From NCBI GenBank assembly GCA_015680685.1, contig MNCI01020641.1, positions 167,911 to 231,910 on the forward strand: a stretch of 64,000 bases of DNA, given 5' to 3'. Within the stretch, counting starts at the first letter, position 1. Each line of letters starts with the position of its first letter. This stretch comes from Gnetum montanum. Lineage: Eukaryota; Streptophyta; Gnetopsida; Gnetales; Gnetaceae. The notes under the pieces were generated by a model, which had not been told where the DNA came from, ran no database searches, and saw only the letters and a list, made by a program, of their open reading frames with translations. Made by a program: the position numbers and the translations under genes. Positions 35,571-47,806 of the stretch are shown piece by piece.

Positions 35571-38341
35571 ATGCCGAAATTACCTTTCTTCAGAACCAAA
35601 AATCCAACTAAGCCCTCACCCTCACAAGCGGTTGAACATCTAAACACCATCGTATCAAATAAGGTTTCGGGACCCCCTTCAAACCAAAAATTTTGCCCAA
35701 TGCACACGATTATGTTAACACATACCATTACCGATTGGATTAAGGAAGGCCACCTTCCCAAGAAATTATTTGATCCTGGGAGCCCCCTAATTTATCTTCA
35801 GGTCGCTGGGAATGAACCTCATAAGGCTCTTCTTAACTCAGGCTTCGGAGTCAACTTAATCTCACAAGAATTGTATAAAACCTAGAACCTGCCTCCACTC
35901 AAGAAGAGAAATATTCACTTAGAGTTGGCTGACTAGTCCATCACTGTTCCTTTGGGATAAGTTGAGGACATTGTTACCACCATGGGTGGTTGGTGCATCT
36001 ATTGTACTCAGCCATGCATCACTATTATAGTTTTCTGAATGGGTATAGTGGATATAAACAAATACAAATAGCACTAGAAGATCAAGCCAAAACAACGTTC
36101 ACCAGTCCCTGGGGAACATTTGCATATAAGAAAATGTCATTTGGCTTGTGCAATGCCCCCACCACATTCCAACATTTAGTCCTAAGCATATTTCAACAAC
36201 AGATAGGAAATGGAATGGAAGTCTTTATGGATGACTTCTCCACTTATGGGACAAGCTTTGATCAAGCCCTAGACCGGTTAGACCAAGTGCTGAAACAATG
36301 CATTGAAACCAATCTAAAGCTCAACTAGCAAAAAAGCCATTTGATGGTTCAAGAGGGTGTAGTACTGGGGCATAAGATTTCACAATCAAGAATAGAGGTA
36401 GACCCAGAAAAAGTTAAGGTTATCCAAGGAATCACTCAACAACCAGAAACGGTCAAAGATATTCGGTCATTCCTTGGACACACTGGCTACTACAGGAGAT
36501 TCATTGAGAACTTCTCCAAGATTGCCAAACCATTGGTAGAATTAACAAAGAAAGATGCACCCTTCGAATGGACCAGGGAATGTGAACAAGCATTCCAAAC
36601 TCTAAAACAAAGGCTTGTGGAAACCCCTATTCTACAAGCCCCCGACTAGTCCAGAACATTTCATATAATGACCGACACATCTAATTATGCCTTAGGAGCT
36701 GTACTAACATAGTTAGATGAACAAAAATTTCCTTATTACATCCACTATGTGAGTAAGAGTATTGCTAGTGCACAACTCAACTACACAACTACCGAAAAGG
36801 AATTAATGGCTGTAATGTTTGCACTGGACAAATTTAGGCACTATGTGTTGGGCTACAAAGTGTACATTCATACAGATCATAGTTCAATTTGATTCCTTAT
36901 GAACAAGCCAATGGTTAGCCCTTGTATTATACGTTGGTTGGTAATCCTTCAAGAGTTCGATTTAACAATAGTAGATCGAAAGGGCACCGAGAACGTAGTT
37001 GTCGATCATTTATCTCAGTCGCGTTGGGACAACAAAGAGGATGAATATGCCATATCTAATCATTTTCCTAATGAAACCCTCTTTGCTAGTGTAGTGAGTA
37101 ACCAACCCACGGGAACAAATTGGTATAGTAGCATTCTTACTTATCTCCTTTCCCACCCAACACCACAGGGGTTGGACTTTAGGAAGAAGCAACAGTTTCT
37201 TCACAAAACCAAATACTTCATGGAAATCAAGGGACAACTCTATAAAGTCTATCATGATGGCTTGGTTCGATGGTGTGTGCCTAATGAGGATTAATTAAGA
37301 GTTCTCCAAGATGCTCATGAGGGTCCCTGTGGGGGCCACTATGTAGGGAGACGAACGACCATTAGGATCCTACTTGTAGAATATTATTGGCCAACGCTAT
37401 TTTGGGATGCCCATCAATTTGTCCAATCTTGTGAATGCTGTCAACGGGATGGTGGAATGACTACTAGAATGGAGGGTCCGCAATAATGGATTCAACCCTT
37501 GGAACCCTTTGACATTTGGGGAATAGATTTTATGGGGCCTATTATACTGATGTCCAATGGGAAATATAATTGTTGCTATTGACTATTTAACCAAATGGGC
37601 TGAAGCAACTACTGTAACAGATTGTACATCATCTATAGCTGCACGATTTGTATAATAACAAATCATAAATAGGTTTGGTGTGCCGCATGCACTCATCTCT
37701 GATAATGAAACACATTTTACAGGTGCAACCTTTCGCAAGTTAATGCAATGCTTAGGGGTTGAACATAAATTGACCACACCTTATCACCCCCAAGCTAATG
37801 GCCAAGCCGAGGTCACCAATCGGGAGATTAAATATTAACGAGAACAATTAGCAAATTTAGGTGAGATTGGAGCACAAAACTGAACGACGCTCTTTGGGTG
37901 TATCTCTCCTCTTGGAAACTCCCTACAGGCTACTCTCCCTATGAGTTGGTGTACGAAAAACTCCCAAAACTTCCAATTCAAAGTGAGCTCCGTACACTGT
38001 CCATGGCATGTAACCTCCACCTTGACCTTGATCTGGCACAAAAACAAAGATTGGTCTCTTTAAACGTGCTAGACGAGAATCGATTGGTTGCCCTATCATC
38101 AAATGAGATACACAAGGCACATAACAAACAACATCATGACTTAAACATTCAAAGGGTTAAGTACCAACCAAGAGACAAGGTCCTTTACTGGAACCTTGCA
38201 CATGTACCACAACATATGAAATTTCAAACATTATGGGAAGGATCCTACATTATCCATACGACCTTTCCCTTGGGAGCCATGACAATATACAAGCCTGAAA
38301 CCCCTGATAAGAAATTACTGGTCAATGTGCAACAAACCTAA
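35571..38341 (+). pseudogene. pol of element B, RT N-terminus deleted
   Basis: Protease: ALLNSGFGVNLIS (near 35825-35862), with catalytic Asp changed to Asn. At about 35990 the reading jumps from the protease C-terminal region (DIVTTM) to the RT palm (YYSFLNGYSGYKQI), so the RT fingers including the KWRVCIDF block are absent. RT keeps KKMSFGLCNAPTTFQ and MEVFMDDFSTYG. RNase H (36660-37000) and integrase (37290-38341) follow, with HEGPCGGHY, FDIWGIDFMGP, DNETHF and PQANGQAEVTN. Stops include Trp-to-stop at 36326, 36648 and 36890. Confidence 0.9.
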
Positions 38342-38551
38342 CCTTTCCATGAACCAAGAATAGCCAGTGCAAATTACACCTCTGATAGCGGACAACCACG
38401 CTCCTTATTTTGGATCTCTTCCTTTCCATTCAGTCATGGGGGGGATGGCCGCCTATGCTAATAAATCAAGGCCCTCAGTTCTTTTAATTGTTTGTTTTAC
38501 ACATTTTTGTCTTATACATTTTTTGTTTTACAACATCATTATACTTTTTCA

Positions 38552-38593
<42 letters not shown>

Positions 38594-39957
38594 CCATCTT
38601 GTAACTTTTTCATTTAATAAGTGTTCTTTATGATGGTATGAACTATTTTTATATTGATTGCTAATGTTTGGTTTTTACCTTTAAGTTATGATGTTGATAC
38701 TAAGGTATGTTTCTTTTGATATAGCAGGCAATGAGTCCACTTCATTCATACATCCATGATTTCTATGGTCTCTCTTGGATTGGAAATGTACAGTCCCTTT
38801 CTAAATTAGAACTATCAACGAATCGGTGACTAGGCATTTCTCAAACTAAGAAAGGACTCAAGGATTGAAAAGGGTATGACTTCAAGGGAACTTGATGCAT
38901 TTGTGTTGGCCATTCTCTCGGGTGCTTGGATGTTTTCTTCTTGAGTTTCTTACTATTTTGATGTTACTCAATTATTGGGAAGCTGAGTTAATACAAATAA
39001 CAAATTTGTTGCATGATGTGGTTCTCACACATAAACACATAAAACATAAAACAAAACAAAAAAACAGTGAGAATTCAAAGCACACCCCTTAGACGAAATA
39101 ATCAATTGGGCTACAAGCACTAGTTATGGAACTAAAATAAAAATGTTCCCTCTAACTAAGGCCCTTCTTGCTTCCCATTCTCTCCTCCTTCGTTTCATCG
39201 AAATGGTAGTGGCTCTTTGGGAAGGCATTCTTGTTACTTCGAGAGGATGGGTTGGCTGAATGCATTAATGCAAAGTCACTGGATGTGGTTTGTTGAGGCT
39301 AGACTTGGAATGGGATCTACTAAGTCACACTAATCATGAACTACACAAGGGGTTGTACACCACCTTGTTCTTGGGATTCCATTCCATTCTCTTCTCTTCA
39401 TTGTTCACCTCATTTCTGGTTGTATCATTAGTGTATATTTTGGTTGACACATTGTTTTCTTTTTGGTAAATTCTTATGGTTAAGACTTTAACTCTTGTTC
39501 CAAATGACATTCCCAGAGCCTACAGACTCTTCGAATGTGGGTTTGTCAGGGCATTAAGGGCATGAGCCTGCCTTGGGGAGGACCCATTGACATTCCTATT
39601 TGGTGCACTAGTTAAATTCTTTCCCTTAACATTTTTGCAATCCACTCTATTTTGTTCATTTCCATCTTGACATCCATTTCATCGACGTTATAGTTATCTC
39701 TTTTTGGGTATCTTTCTTATTCTTTTTCTTTCTCCATTCTATCACTACCAGAGGTTCGCTCTTAGTCATGGGAGTCCTGGTCCAATTTTTTCAATTTTCT
39801 CCTAACCCCTACACCTTCAGTAGTCACCACTATAATATCTCCAGATTCGTATCAGCCATACCACAACTCAGCCAATGGACCTTTCACCGAAGCAAGGTAT
39901 CAACTACATTGAAATTTATTTATCCTTGCTAATATAAAGACTGTGTTGTGTGTGCAG
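38342..39957 (+). other. Post-integrase noncoding segment of element B
   Basis: It opens with TTCAGTCATGGGGGGGATGG (38429-38448), then T-rich sequence, then blocks shared with D at 51840-52900 (TTGCTAATGTTTGG, GTGAGTCCA, TGGTTCCCA-type, GCACTAGTTATGGAACTA). No conserved ORF is seen. The end, TGTGTGTGCAG before ATG 39958, has the form of a splice acceptor. Confidence 0.65.
38554..38591. repeat. (TG)n microsatellite
   Basis: An uninterrupted TG dinucleotide run of about 19 units within the noncoding segment of B. It is absent at the same place in D. Confidence 0.95.
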
Positions 39958-40140
39958 ATGGCAATCATGCAACAATGGATTGGATCTGGAGGGAACACTT
40001 GGAATGGAGCAGTGATGAAGCAGCTATGCAAGGAGCAAGATCGATGGCACACTTATGGATGGACAACGAAAGGCGCAATCTTGGTGTTGGCAGCAGCAAA
40101 ACTTCTTTCTCTCTCTCTCTCTTTCTCGGCTGCCAAATGA
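39958..40140 (+). pseudogene. ORF3 remnant of element B
   Basis: An ATG directly after a splice-acceptor-like CAG opens a 60-codon reading starting MAIMQQWIGSGG and ending in a stretch coded by (CT)n repeats (about 40106-40127). It occupies the ORF3 start position. What follows matches the D sequence after its ORF3 (CAATAATCCCATAC, AAGGATAAGTTTT), so about 2.8 kb has been lost. Confidence 0.55.
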
Positions 40141-40312
40141 GGCCTGATGTCAAATGTATAAAGTGTTCACTCTTGTTGTCATGAACACCAGTTTTGTTTT
40201 GTCTTGTAATGATGATCTATTCACATGTCATCCCATTCACCATTAGTTCCATTTGAGTCAATAATCCCATACTGTTCCAATATTTTGTAAGGAACTGAAG
40301 GATAAGTTTTTA

Positions 40313-40328
40313 TTCAGTCATGGGGGTA
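40313..40328 (+). promoter_or_regulatory. Polypurine tract of element B
   Basis: TTCAGTCATGGGGGTA abuts the 3' LTR. The first 14 bases are repeated exactly after integrase at 38429-38442. Confidence 0.85.
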
Positions 40329-41197
40329 TGATGGAACATGATATCGCATGGGCCACGATATCGCGTACATGATATCTTGTCTGTCGCGATATCGCATCCC
40401 CCGCGATATCGCGTCTTCCCTTGTGATATTGCGTACGCGATATCGCAATGCACCATCAAATCTATAAATAAGAGGCGACTCTCCCTTGTTTCTCATCTAG
40501 GCTTAGACTGTAGTGAAACTCTAGCAGTTTTACCTCTCCAGAGATAGAATAATTTCCATGTGTCCACAGTAGGAGCTCCAAAATGAACGGATCTTTATTT
40601 GAGCAAATATTGTACCTGAATACAAGTCTGTGTATGGAAATAAAGATGAACTTCTTGGATAAACCTTGCAATGCATGGAATAGGCTGATTATGATTTTAT
40701 TTACTATTATTTATTTTTTATCAGTTATCATTTAAATGCTTTATTAGTTAATTAAATCTCTCTCAACCCTTCTCCCATAGTTAAGTGCATTCAGTACGAT
40801 CGCTTCGAGCACGTGCGTTACGCTTGGTGATCGCAGCAATGAATAGCATCTGGTAACCAAGGTTGCATTGGTTCAGGGTGTGAACAGTAAGTGGGAACAG
40901 ATGTTGATGCTATTTTAATTAAGGCTTAGTTAGTTAGTTAAAGTTACTTCATTAGTTTCTTCACCCTTCACCTCACTAGCATAGGAGATAAAATAGAAAA
41001 GATATAAAAATCATATACCTCAGACTTACTTAACCATACAACCGTGACAAATACAAGTAAGTCTGGGAAGGCAATGAACGATTAACCTTAAGTGTTCCAT
41101 AAGGCATGTAGGCACTTAGTCTACGGAGTTCGACCAGATCGCACTTGTAACGCTCGTATTCATATGGTTGAGTGTAGGGGTACCTCACCACTCATCA
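40329..41197 (+). mobile_element. 3' LTR of element B
   Basis: 869 bp, TGATGGAACA to CACTCATCA, flanked by ACAGG. TATA box at 40463-40470, 134 bp in, against 69 bp in the 5' LTR. The extra length consists of additional GATATC modules (about seven versus three to four). Confidence 0.95.
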
Positions 41198-41202
41198 ACA
41201 GG

Positions 41203-41554
41203 GTTGGCCATATATGAAAGGCTTGGAGTTCTGTTTGGATGTTCTTAAGTGCAAACTCCATGAATGGTCCAAAATTTAGTTCCACAATCACTATGGACAT
41301 GATAGACTTTTCTTAGATTGCTTAAAGACATTCTGTTGATAGCATGATTATTGTCCTTACTTAGGAGCTAGTTGTACTTCAACCTCAACCTGCATGAATT
41401 GTTCAGTAGTAGGTGTTTGTTGGTGAATGTTGAAGGGCTAGGCCTCCTACTTCTCTTGTGAAGTTTGTTCTCCGACTCATCCTTTTCCTCGACCTCTTAG
41501 TCTTTTACTTTTATGTTATGAGGGTCCTTCTACTATAGGTCTTTTGGAAGCCAT
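41203..41554 (-). pseudogene. ORF3 of element C, N-terminal part
   Basis: ATG at 41554-41552 directly follows TTGATTATTGTAG (minus strand), which has splice-acceptor form. The reading begins MASKRPIVEGPS, is rich in Lys/Arg/Gln, and runs with stops to the B insertion site, where it joins the main part at 32232. Confidence 0.6.
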
Positions 41555-43729
41555 CTACAATAATCAAAGATCTGTTTAAGTATATCCAAGGATTTTTAAT
41601 AATTTCTAATAGTTCATAATCCTTTCCTAGATCCTTTGTTTTGATCCAATTGTTATTCTTATTATTACTTATGACTCTTATTATGGTTGTAGAGTTAGAA
41701 AAATTTAAAAAGATACCCTTGTTTGTTATTCTTTTGACCGTTAAGACTTCTCATAGTTATCATTTTCTTATTTATTTTGTTATTGGATGGTTGGCTAGGA
41801 GAATTGGTTAGGTTCATTAGCTTTTATTTAATTAACTAATCAGAATATGCTTATTTGTTCTTATTCTTACCCAATTCTTATTCTCTTTTTATGTTAAAAA
41901 AATTTAGTTCAATTTGACTCATCTATATGCAATACTCTCCCCCACAACTAAGTTGATCACTCCATGATCAAGAGTTTTTGAGGATCACATAAATTGGATC
42001 TACAATGAGAGAGTTATGGTGTTTGAAAGTTCAAGTATCAGAGGCTCAAAAAAACAGCATGAATTTCCTTTGCTTTGAAATATGAAAATGAAAAATTTTG
42101 CTAATTTCCATGCATATATATAGATTTTTATAAGGGTAACATTATAAATGCAACATTGTAGGGCCTAATACATTGTAGTTACGATGTCACTGTTGAAAAA
42201 TTTTGATTTTAAAGAAATTTTTGATGAAAAAATTGAGTCAAATGGATAGGTTAGAAGATGTAGTGGTTGTATAAAGGGATCTTAATCATAGATTATTCTT
42301 AAAATATGAGAATTTGGTAGTAAAAGGTCATGAAAAAAGGAATCTTTGTCAAAAGAAGGTCAATTAGATGTATAAGAGATGGTAGTAAGGGTTGCCAAAA
42401 TTATGATTAGTTGTGATAATATAGAAAAGTGAAAATTGATGGTTTAAGTGTCTTGGAGGAAAAAATGATGTGGAATTGATCAGCACGTATGAAACACCAA
42501 AGTTATACAAGTGGATCCTCCCCAAAGCAGGCTTCAGCCCTTAGTGCCCTTGTATTAGCATGCCTACAAGTGTCTATAGGCACTCAAGGAGTTGAATGTA
42601 AAGCATACCTATCTTGCAAAACACACATGTTAGTGTTACCTAAATGAGAAAATAAGACTATATCATACAACACCATCAAATTATGATTATATACAATAGT
42701 GAGTTGTGGGAGTAGAAAGAATTGCAGAAAGTTAGACATGAGGTGTCTTACCATAAGCATACTAACTTCTTGTGTGTGATATATGGTTAAAGTAATCATT
42801 AGACCTTCTATCCAAGATCCAAACCAAGTCCATACCACTTACCAGTGACATTGCATCGCATCATTCCAAAACTAACAACCACAAGACTACCACTACTGTA
42901 AGAAGCATTAATGCTTGCCAATGTAGTTTAAGAAAGTAGTTTATTAATTGCACACTTTTATTTTTAAGCTTTCTAAGGAGCCACCTAACTTCAAGTATGG
43001 ATAACATGTCTTTCTAATGGAACGCCTAGAAATTTCATTTTGTGCATTTATTTTGTTTTTACTATGTCAACCTTACCAGAGGACTATCTTCAAGCATGGG
43101 TAACATGTCTTTTCAATGACATGGTAAGGTAGCACTTATTTTAGACATGCTTTCATTTTTCGTTAGAACTCAAGTAGGTGATACAATTTAACAACATAAT
43201 AAGACTTATAGTGGTAACCTTAGAGAAGCCACAAATATCCTTGATGTCACACCCTTTTCATTCCCACTTGGTTCTTCACTTTCTATCCAATCATAATGAT
43301 CACAATATATTTTAATTTTATTGTGAAGAATGTCATTATGGTCATTGTAAGAACCTTTTATTATTGGAAACAAGTGGATGGATGATGTGGTCTCACTATA
43401 TATAGAATCATTCCTTCCATGATTTGATAATATAGGACAATTTTCACATTATTGGAATTACATCTTACTTTATTCCTTTGCACTTTATTAGAAAAGTTAA
43501 CAAAATATGTACAAGAAAAAATGATGAAAAATGATAAAAAATGATAAGAATAATAAAGATGATAAGAACATAAAAATGTATAAATAATTTAAAAAGTGTC
43601 AAATAATAGAAAATTATTAAGAAATGGGAAAAATATAGAAGAATAGAAAATTTCAAAGAATAGGAAAAAGTAATAAGAAAAGAAAAGGATTAATGCCTAG
43701 GTGTCAAATTGGACACCCCCATGACTAGT
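41555..43729 (-). other. Post-integrase noncoding segment of element C
   Basis: Minus-sense sequence between integrase and ORF3. Its integrase-proximal edge has CTAGTCATGGGGGTGTCC (complement of about 43715-43732), the same motif as in A and B. No coding region is supportable. Confidence 0.6.
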
Positions 43730-45009
43730 ATTGAAAACAGTTAATCAAAAGATGGAATAGGTTAAAGTTGGGTTGGTAAACAGGGTAGAATCCATAGAGG
43801 AGTTGAGATGTTTGTAGAATGGTTTGAGATAAGCTTTTGTTAGTTGGGTGCGTGATAGATCTGCATGATGTCTAATTGGTATGTTGTATGGACGATATAT
43901 GGTCCTTCTCATAAGGTTTGGAACTTAGGAAATTGTGGCACATGATTGGGATTACAATATAGGACTTTATCACCCAGTTGAATTCACACTTATCATACTT
44001 TTGCATCATGCCTACATTTGGAGTATTTCTTTTGTACATCGTTACTCATCAAAGCTATAATTCTATTTTCCTCTAAAAGGTTAAGATTTATAAGACATTC
44101 CTTTTGAACTAGGTTTAGATCCAAGTCAAGTTTACTAATAGTAGCTAAGGTTTGTAGCTTTTCTTAGATGGATAGTATAGGAAGTTTTTAATAAACTAGT
44201 GCATAGGATGAGTATCCTACTAGAAGTTTTCATGTGGATCTATATGCCCATAATGCATTATTCAACTTAGTGCTCCAATCATTTGTAAATCGACTAACTG
44301 TTATAGTTAATATTTTAGTGATTTCTTGGTTAGTCATTTTTGCTTGACCAATTACTTAGGTATGGTATGGTGTAGTTAATTTATGAGTTACCCCAAGTTA
44401 TTGCATTAGCTTCTTGAATGTAGCACTTATAAAATGTGTTCCATTGTCAAATATGAGCACACATGGTACTCCAAATCTATTTACCACATGTTGTTGAAAG
44501 AATTTAGCAATTGTTTTGATATGAAATATTTGACTGTAGCTACTTCTACCCATTTTGTACAATAATCATCTATCACTATAATGTATGATTTTCCATTAGA
44601 CATCAGTGTGATGGGCCCCATAAAATCAATTCCCCATATATCAAATGGCTTCAATGGCTATATCCATTGTTGTGAACCTTCATTTCTAGCCATTAGTCCT
44701 TTGTCACATTGACATCTTTCACAAGATTTGGTGAATTGGTCTACATCCTTGAATATGATAGACCAAAAGTAGCCTACCATCATCAGCTTCAGTGTTGTTC
44801 TACATCCTGCATAGTGACCACCACATGGTCCCTCATGTGCATCTTTTAGAATTCTTTGTTAGCTCTCTTCTAGAATGCACTATCTTATTAGTCCATCAAC
44901 ACATATCATATAAAGATTTTCATATATCCTTTAACTTTTTGGAGGAACTATTATTTTTGTCTCTTGTTCCACTTAATAGGAAGCTCTTGTGTAGTGAGAA
45001 TTCTTGCAA
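43730..45009 (-). pseudogene. Integrase of element C
   Basis: Minus-strand reading from 45005: LTTQELPIKWNKRQK, FLQKVKGYMKI, DAHEGPCGGHYA and further integrase blocks to about 43750. The first residues correspond to the spacer between RNase H and integrase in A, so only about 50-60 codons are missing between here and the RNase H end at 57580. Many stops and shifts are present. Confidence 0.8.
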
Positions 45010-45703
45010 TTTTTTTTTGTAAGAGATAGAATAATTTTCTAAGTGCCCACAACAGGAGTCAAGGAGTATATGGATCTTTATTTGAGCACTATTATACCCG
45101 AGCACCATAGTGTGTGCGACAATAAAGATGAGCTATTTGATAAACCTTGCAGCACTTAAACTAGCTTAATGATTTATTTATGCATTTTTTATTTTCATTA
45201 ATTAAGTGATTAAGTAAGATAGAATGATTAAGAATTTAAGTAATTAATTAAGCTAAATATACTAGCACACATAAGTACGACCACTTCGAGCATACGTATA
45301 ACACTCGGTAATCTCAATAGTACTTAACGTGTGGTCACCTAGCAATTTTGTACGTGTTTAGGATGTGTACGAAAAGTGTGACTAAATGCTTATGTTAGGA
45401 TAGTTAGTTAGTAATTAGTAATTAAATTACTTGAATTAGTTAATCAATTTATTCTCAATCTATTACGAACCTTAGGTGAACAAAATATAAAATAATAAAA
45501 ATTATGTGCCTCAATTACACTTACCCATACAACTAAGCTTCACAAGTGTAGTTGGGAAGACAACAGTCTTTCCATGATTAGATTAATCTTCTAGATTGAA
45601 TTCTATGTACAAGAACACTAGAAATCCATGGAATTTGACTAGATCATGCGTGAACACCTTAGTGATTCATATGGTTGGGTGTAGGGTACCTCGTCGCTCA
45701 TCA
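45010..45703 (+). mobile_element. 5' LTR of element D, U3 head deleted
   Basis: Similarity to the 3' LTR starts at about GTAAGAGATAGAATAATTTTC (45017) and runs to GCTCATCA. No TATA box remains. Left of 45005 the sequence is element C integrase. The exact breakpoint lies within 45000-45018, in a T run. Confidence 0.85.
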
Positions 45704-45704
45704 T

Positions 45705-45722
45705 TTTTGTTGTTACTCTAGA
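45705..45722 (+). promoter_or_regulatory. Decayed primer binding site of element D
   Basis: TTTTGTTGTTACTCTAGA occupies the primer-site position but keeps only about half of the tRNA-Asp complement. Confidence 0.5.
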
Positions 45723-45864
45723 CTTTTAGTTGGTACCATGCACTATCAATCTAGGATTCATGAAAATTACTCAACATCATTAAAACAAACCCAACAAAGT
45801 TAAATCATAATAATTAATCAAAGCTATACTATAAGTACACTGAGAAATTATTTCTAATAAAAAT

Positions 45865-47715
45865 ATATTCTTCTTCTCATAGGCAAAACAATTCTAAGTA
45901 AACGATATCACGAGAATGCAGAGTGGTGTACACTCATCCTGATGAGTTTGTAACCAATTTCACTTACATCCTCCATCAGAATGAACAAATGCGATGGTGA
46001 GACATGGAGGAAAATGTTGTATTGCCACCTGATTGATTTGTTTCCAAGATGCTACTCCAAACTCTTGCAAGGTTGGACATCGAGGAGCTTTACAAAGAGT
46101 ATGTTGTGGAAGGTCATGACTTTTGGGACTACCATCCCACTTAGACACAATGAAAACAAGATTAGCAATAGGAAAAGCACCATGAAGCCATGAAGGGGAA
46201 ACAGTTCACTAACCCCTTGTTCCTGCTAAATTGAAAAAATAATGAGGAACCTCTTTCCAAGGGATCTCAACATGTAGACCCCCCACCTCTTGACTCTAGT
46301 GAAGGGAAGTTAAACCCAAATCATAAATCAATGATCAACAATATGATTTCTAGTAACAATGATTTCCATTGTCATGATAGCTCTAAGAAAGGGAGTCAAA
46401 AAGGGAACTCAAATAAGCATAATAACAATCACTCTAAAGATCGTGGTCATGAAAATAAGAGAGGAAGTGGTAGATACCACAATGGTGGAAATCCTCCTTC
46501 CTCTTCATTTGGATCAGCTTCCTCCTTTGAATCTAAAAAAGAACCATAGGTAATGGGACAACAATGATAATCGTAGAGATTGGCATGAATGAAGGAATGA
46601 CATGTAACATCATAGGTGTCATCAAGATCATGATGTTGAACCTCTGCTAGCCACTTGAAATATGCTCAACATCACAAAACCTATTAGAATTCCTACCATG
46701 CATGTGAAAGATAGCTGAATCAACCAGCTAGACATGAACAATATCCCCATATTTGAGGGGGGATATAACTCAGATCCTTAAATGCATCTATAAGCCTTTC
46801 ATGATGTCTTTTCCTTACAAAATATTAAAAATGATTTGCAAAATCTCAAGCTATTCCCTAGAACACTCATCAATGAAGGAAAAAGCTAGCACCAATCTCT
46901 AGAACCAAAATCAATCCATCGATGGAGTATAATGCTAGAACTATTTAATGACAAGTATCAACCATACTCCACAATGTCAAACCTATGAAAGCAAATCTAA
47001 GGCTAGAAAATAGGAATACATGAACCCTTGGATGTCACCATGGATAGATACTATTCATTACTACACCGATGCTGTGGCCATGGTTACTCTCAACGAGAAC
47101 AACTTCATCACATCATATATGAGCTTCGCTCAAAACACGTAGGATCCTTGGAGTCTATGCCCAAGGAAGACTGTCGAGACAAAGAGCCCATCAGATACAA
47201 AGGTTGATTAAGTAGGTAGCAAAAGAAGGAGAGTTGAGAAAATAAGAAAGTGTAGAAGAACATAACAAGGATCCTTCTATTAGAAAGAAGGAGGTTCAAC
47301 TTTTGTAACAATGAGGAGAAGTCACCTCTTAATAAGGTAGTGCAACAAAAAACCTTTTCAATCCAAAAATCTATGTCTAAAATTTTGGCCAAGGTAGATA
47401 AAATATGAGATTTGTTACATGAAAAATTCCAAACTACTCTAAAAATCATAGAAGAATCAAGAGAGCAGAGTAGTAATCATGATTGTAGGAGGCGAAAAGA
47501 TGTTGAACATGCCTACCAAAGGGACAAGGGCAAAGATACTGCAGTAGAAGAAGTTATGAAGACTAAATCAGATGATGAAGATGGATGTGACAAATGCCAC
47601 TATGAACATCCTAAAGGATGTTGCCTTGTTGTGTCACACTTACAGGAATCTGGGATGTATGCTCTAAATCCACGACCATTCTTTTTACCTAACAACCCTC
47701 CTAAGCCCTTATAAA
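45865..47715 (+). pseudogene. gag of element D
   Basis: The expected start ATG reads ATA at 45865. The N-terminal block, the Gly/His/Asn-rich stretch (46331-46549), the capsid region (about 46660-47200) and the charged tail (47412-47714) are collinear with A and B. The zinc-knuckle-like motif CDKCHYEHPKGCC is complete, followed by HLQESGMYALNPRP. Multiple stops and frameshifts. Confidence 0.85.
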
Positions 47716-47806
47716 CTCATGCAACTGGTCACCCTGATCCTTCCTCATCCTCTACAAATCATCAAATCAAGAGCCCTTCAAACCAAATGCCTCCCAAGAT
47801 CTACAC

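Larger units (their letters stand above)
32238..41197 (+). mobile_element. Element B: Ty3/Gypsy with both LTRs, inserted in C
   Basis: 5' LTR 32238-33034, 3' LTR 40329-41197, TSD ACAGG, primer site, gag, pol and polypurine tract are all present over 8.96 kb. Compared with A it lacks about 1 kb spanning the protease end and the RT N-terminus (junction about 35990). Compared with D it lacks nearly all of ORF3. It is the best preserved copy in the window but is defective. Confidence 0.95.

Noticed and set aside
38554-38633. Val/Cys-repeat ORF in element B
   Set aside because: The repeat residues are a direct translation of the TG microsatellite.
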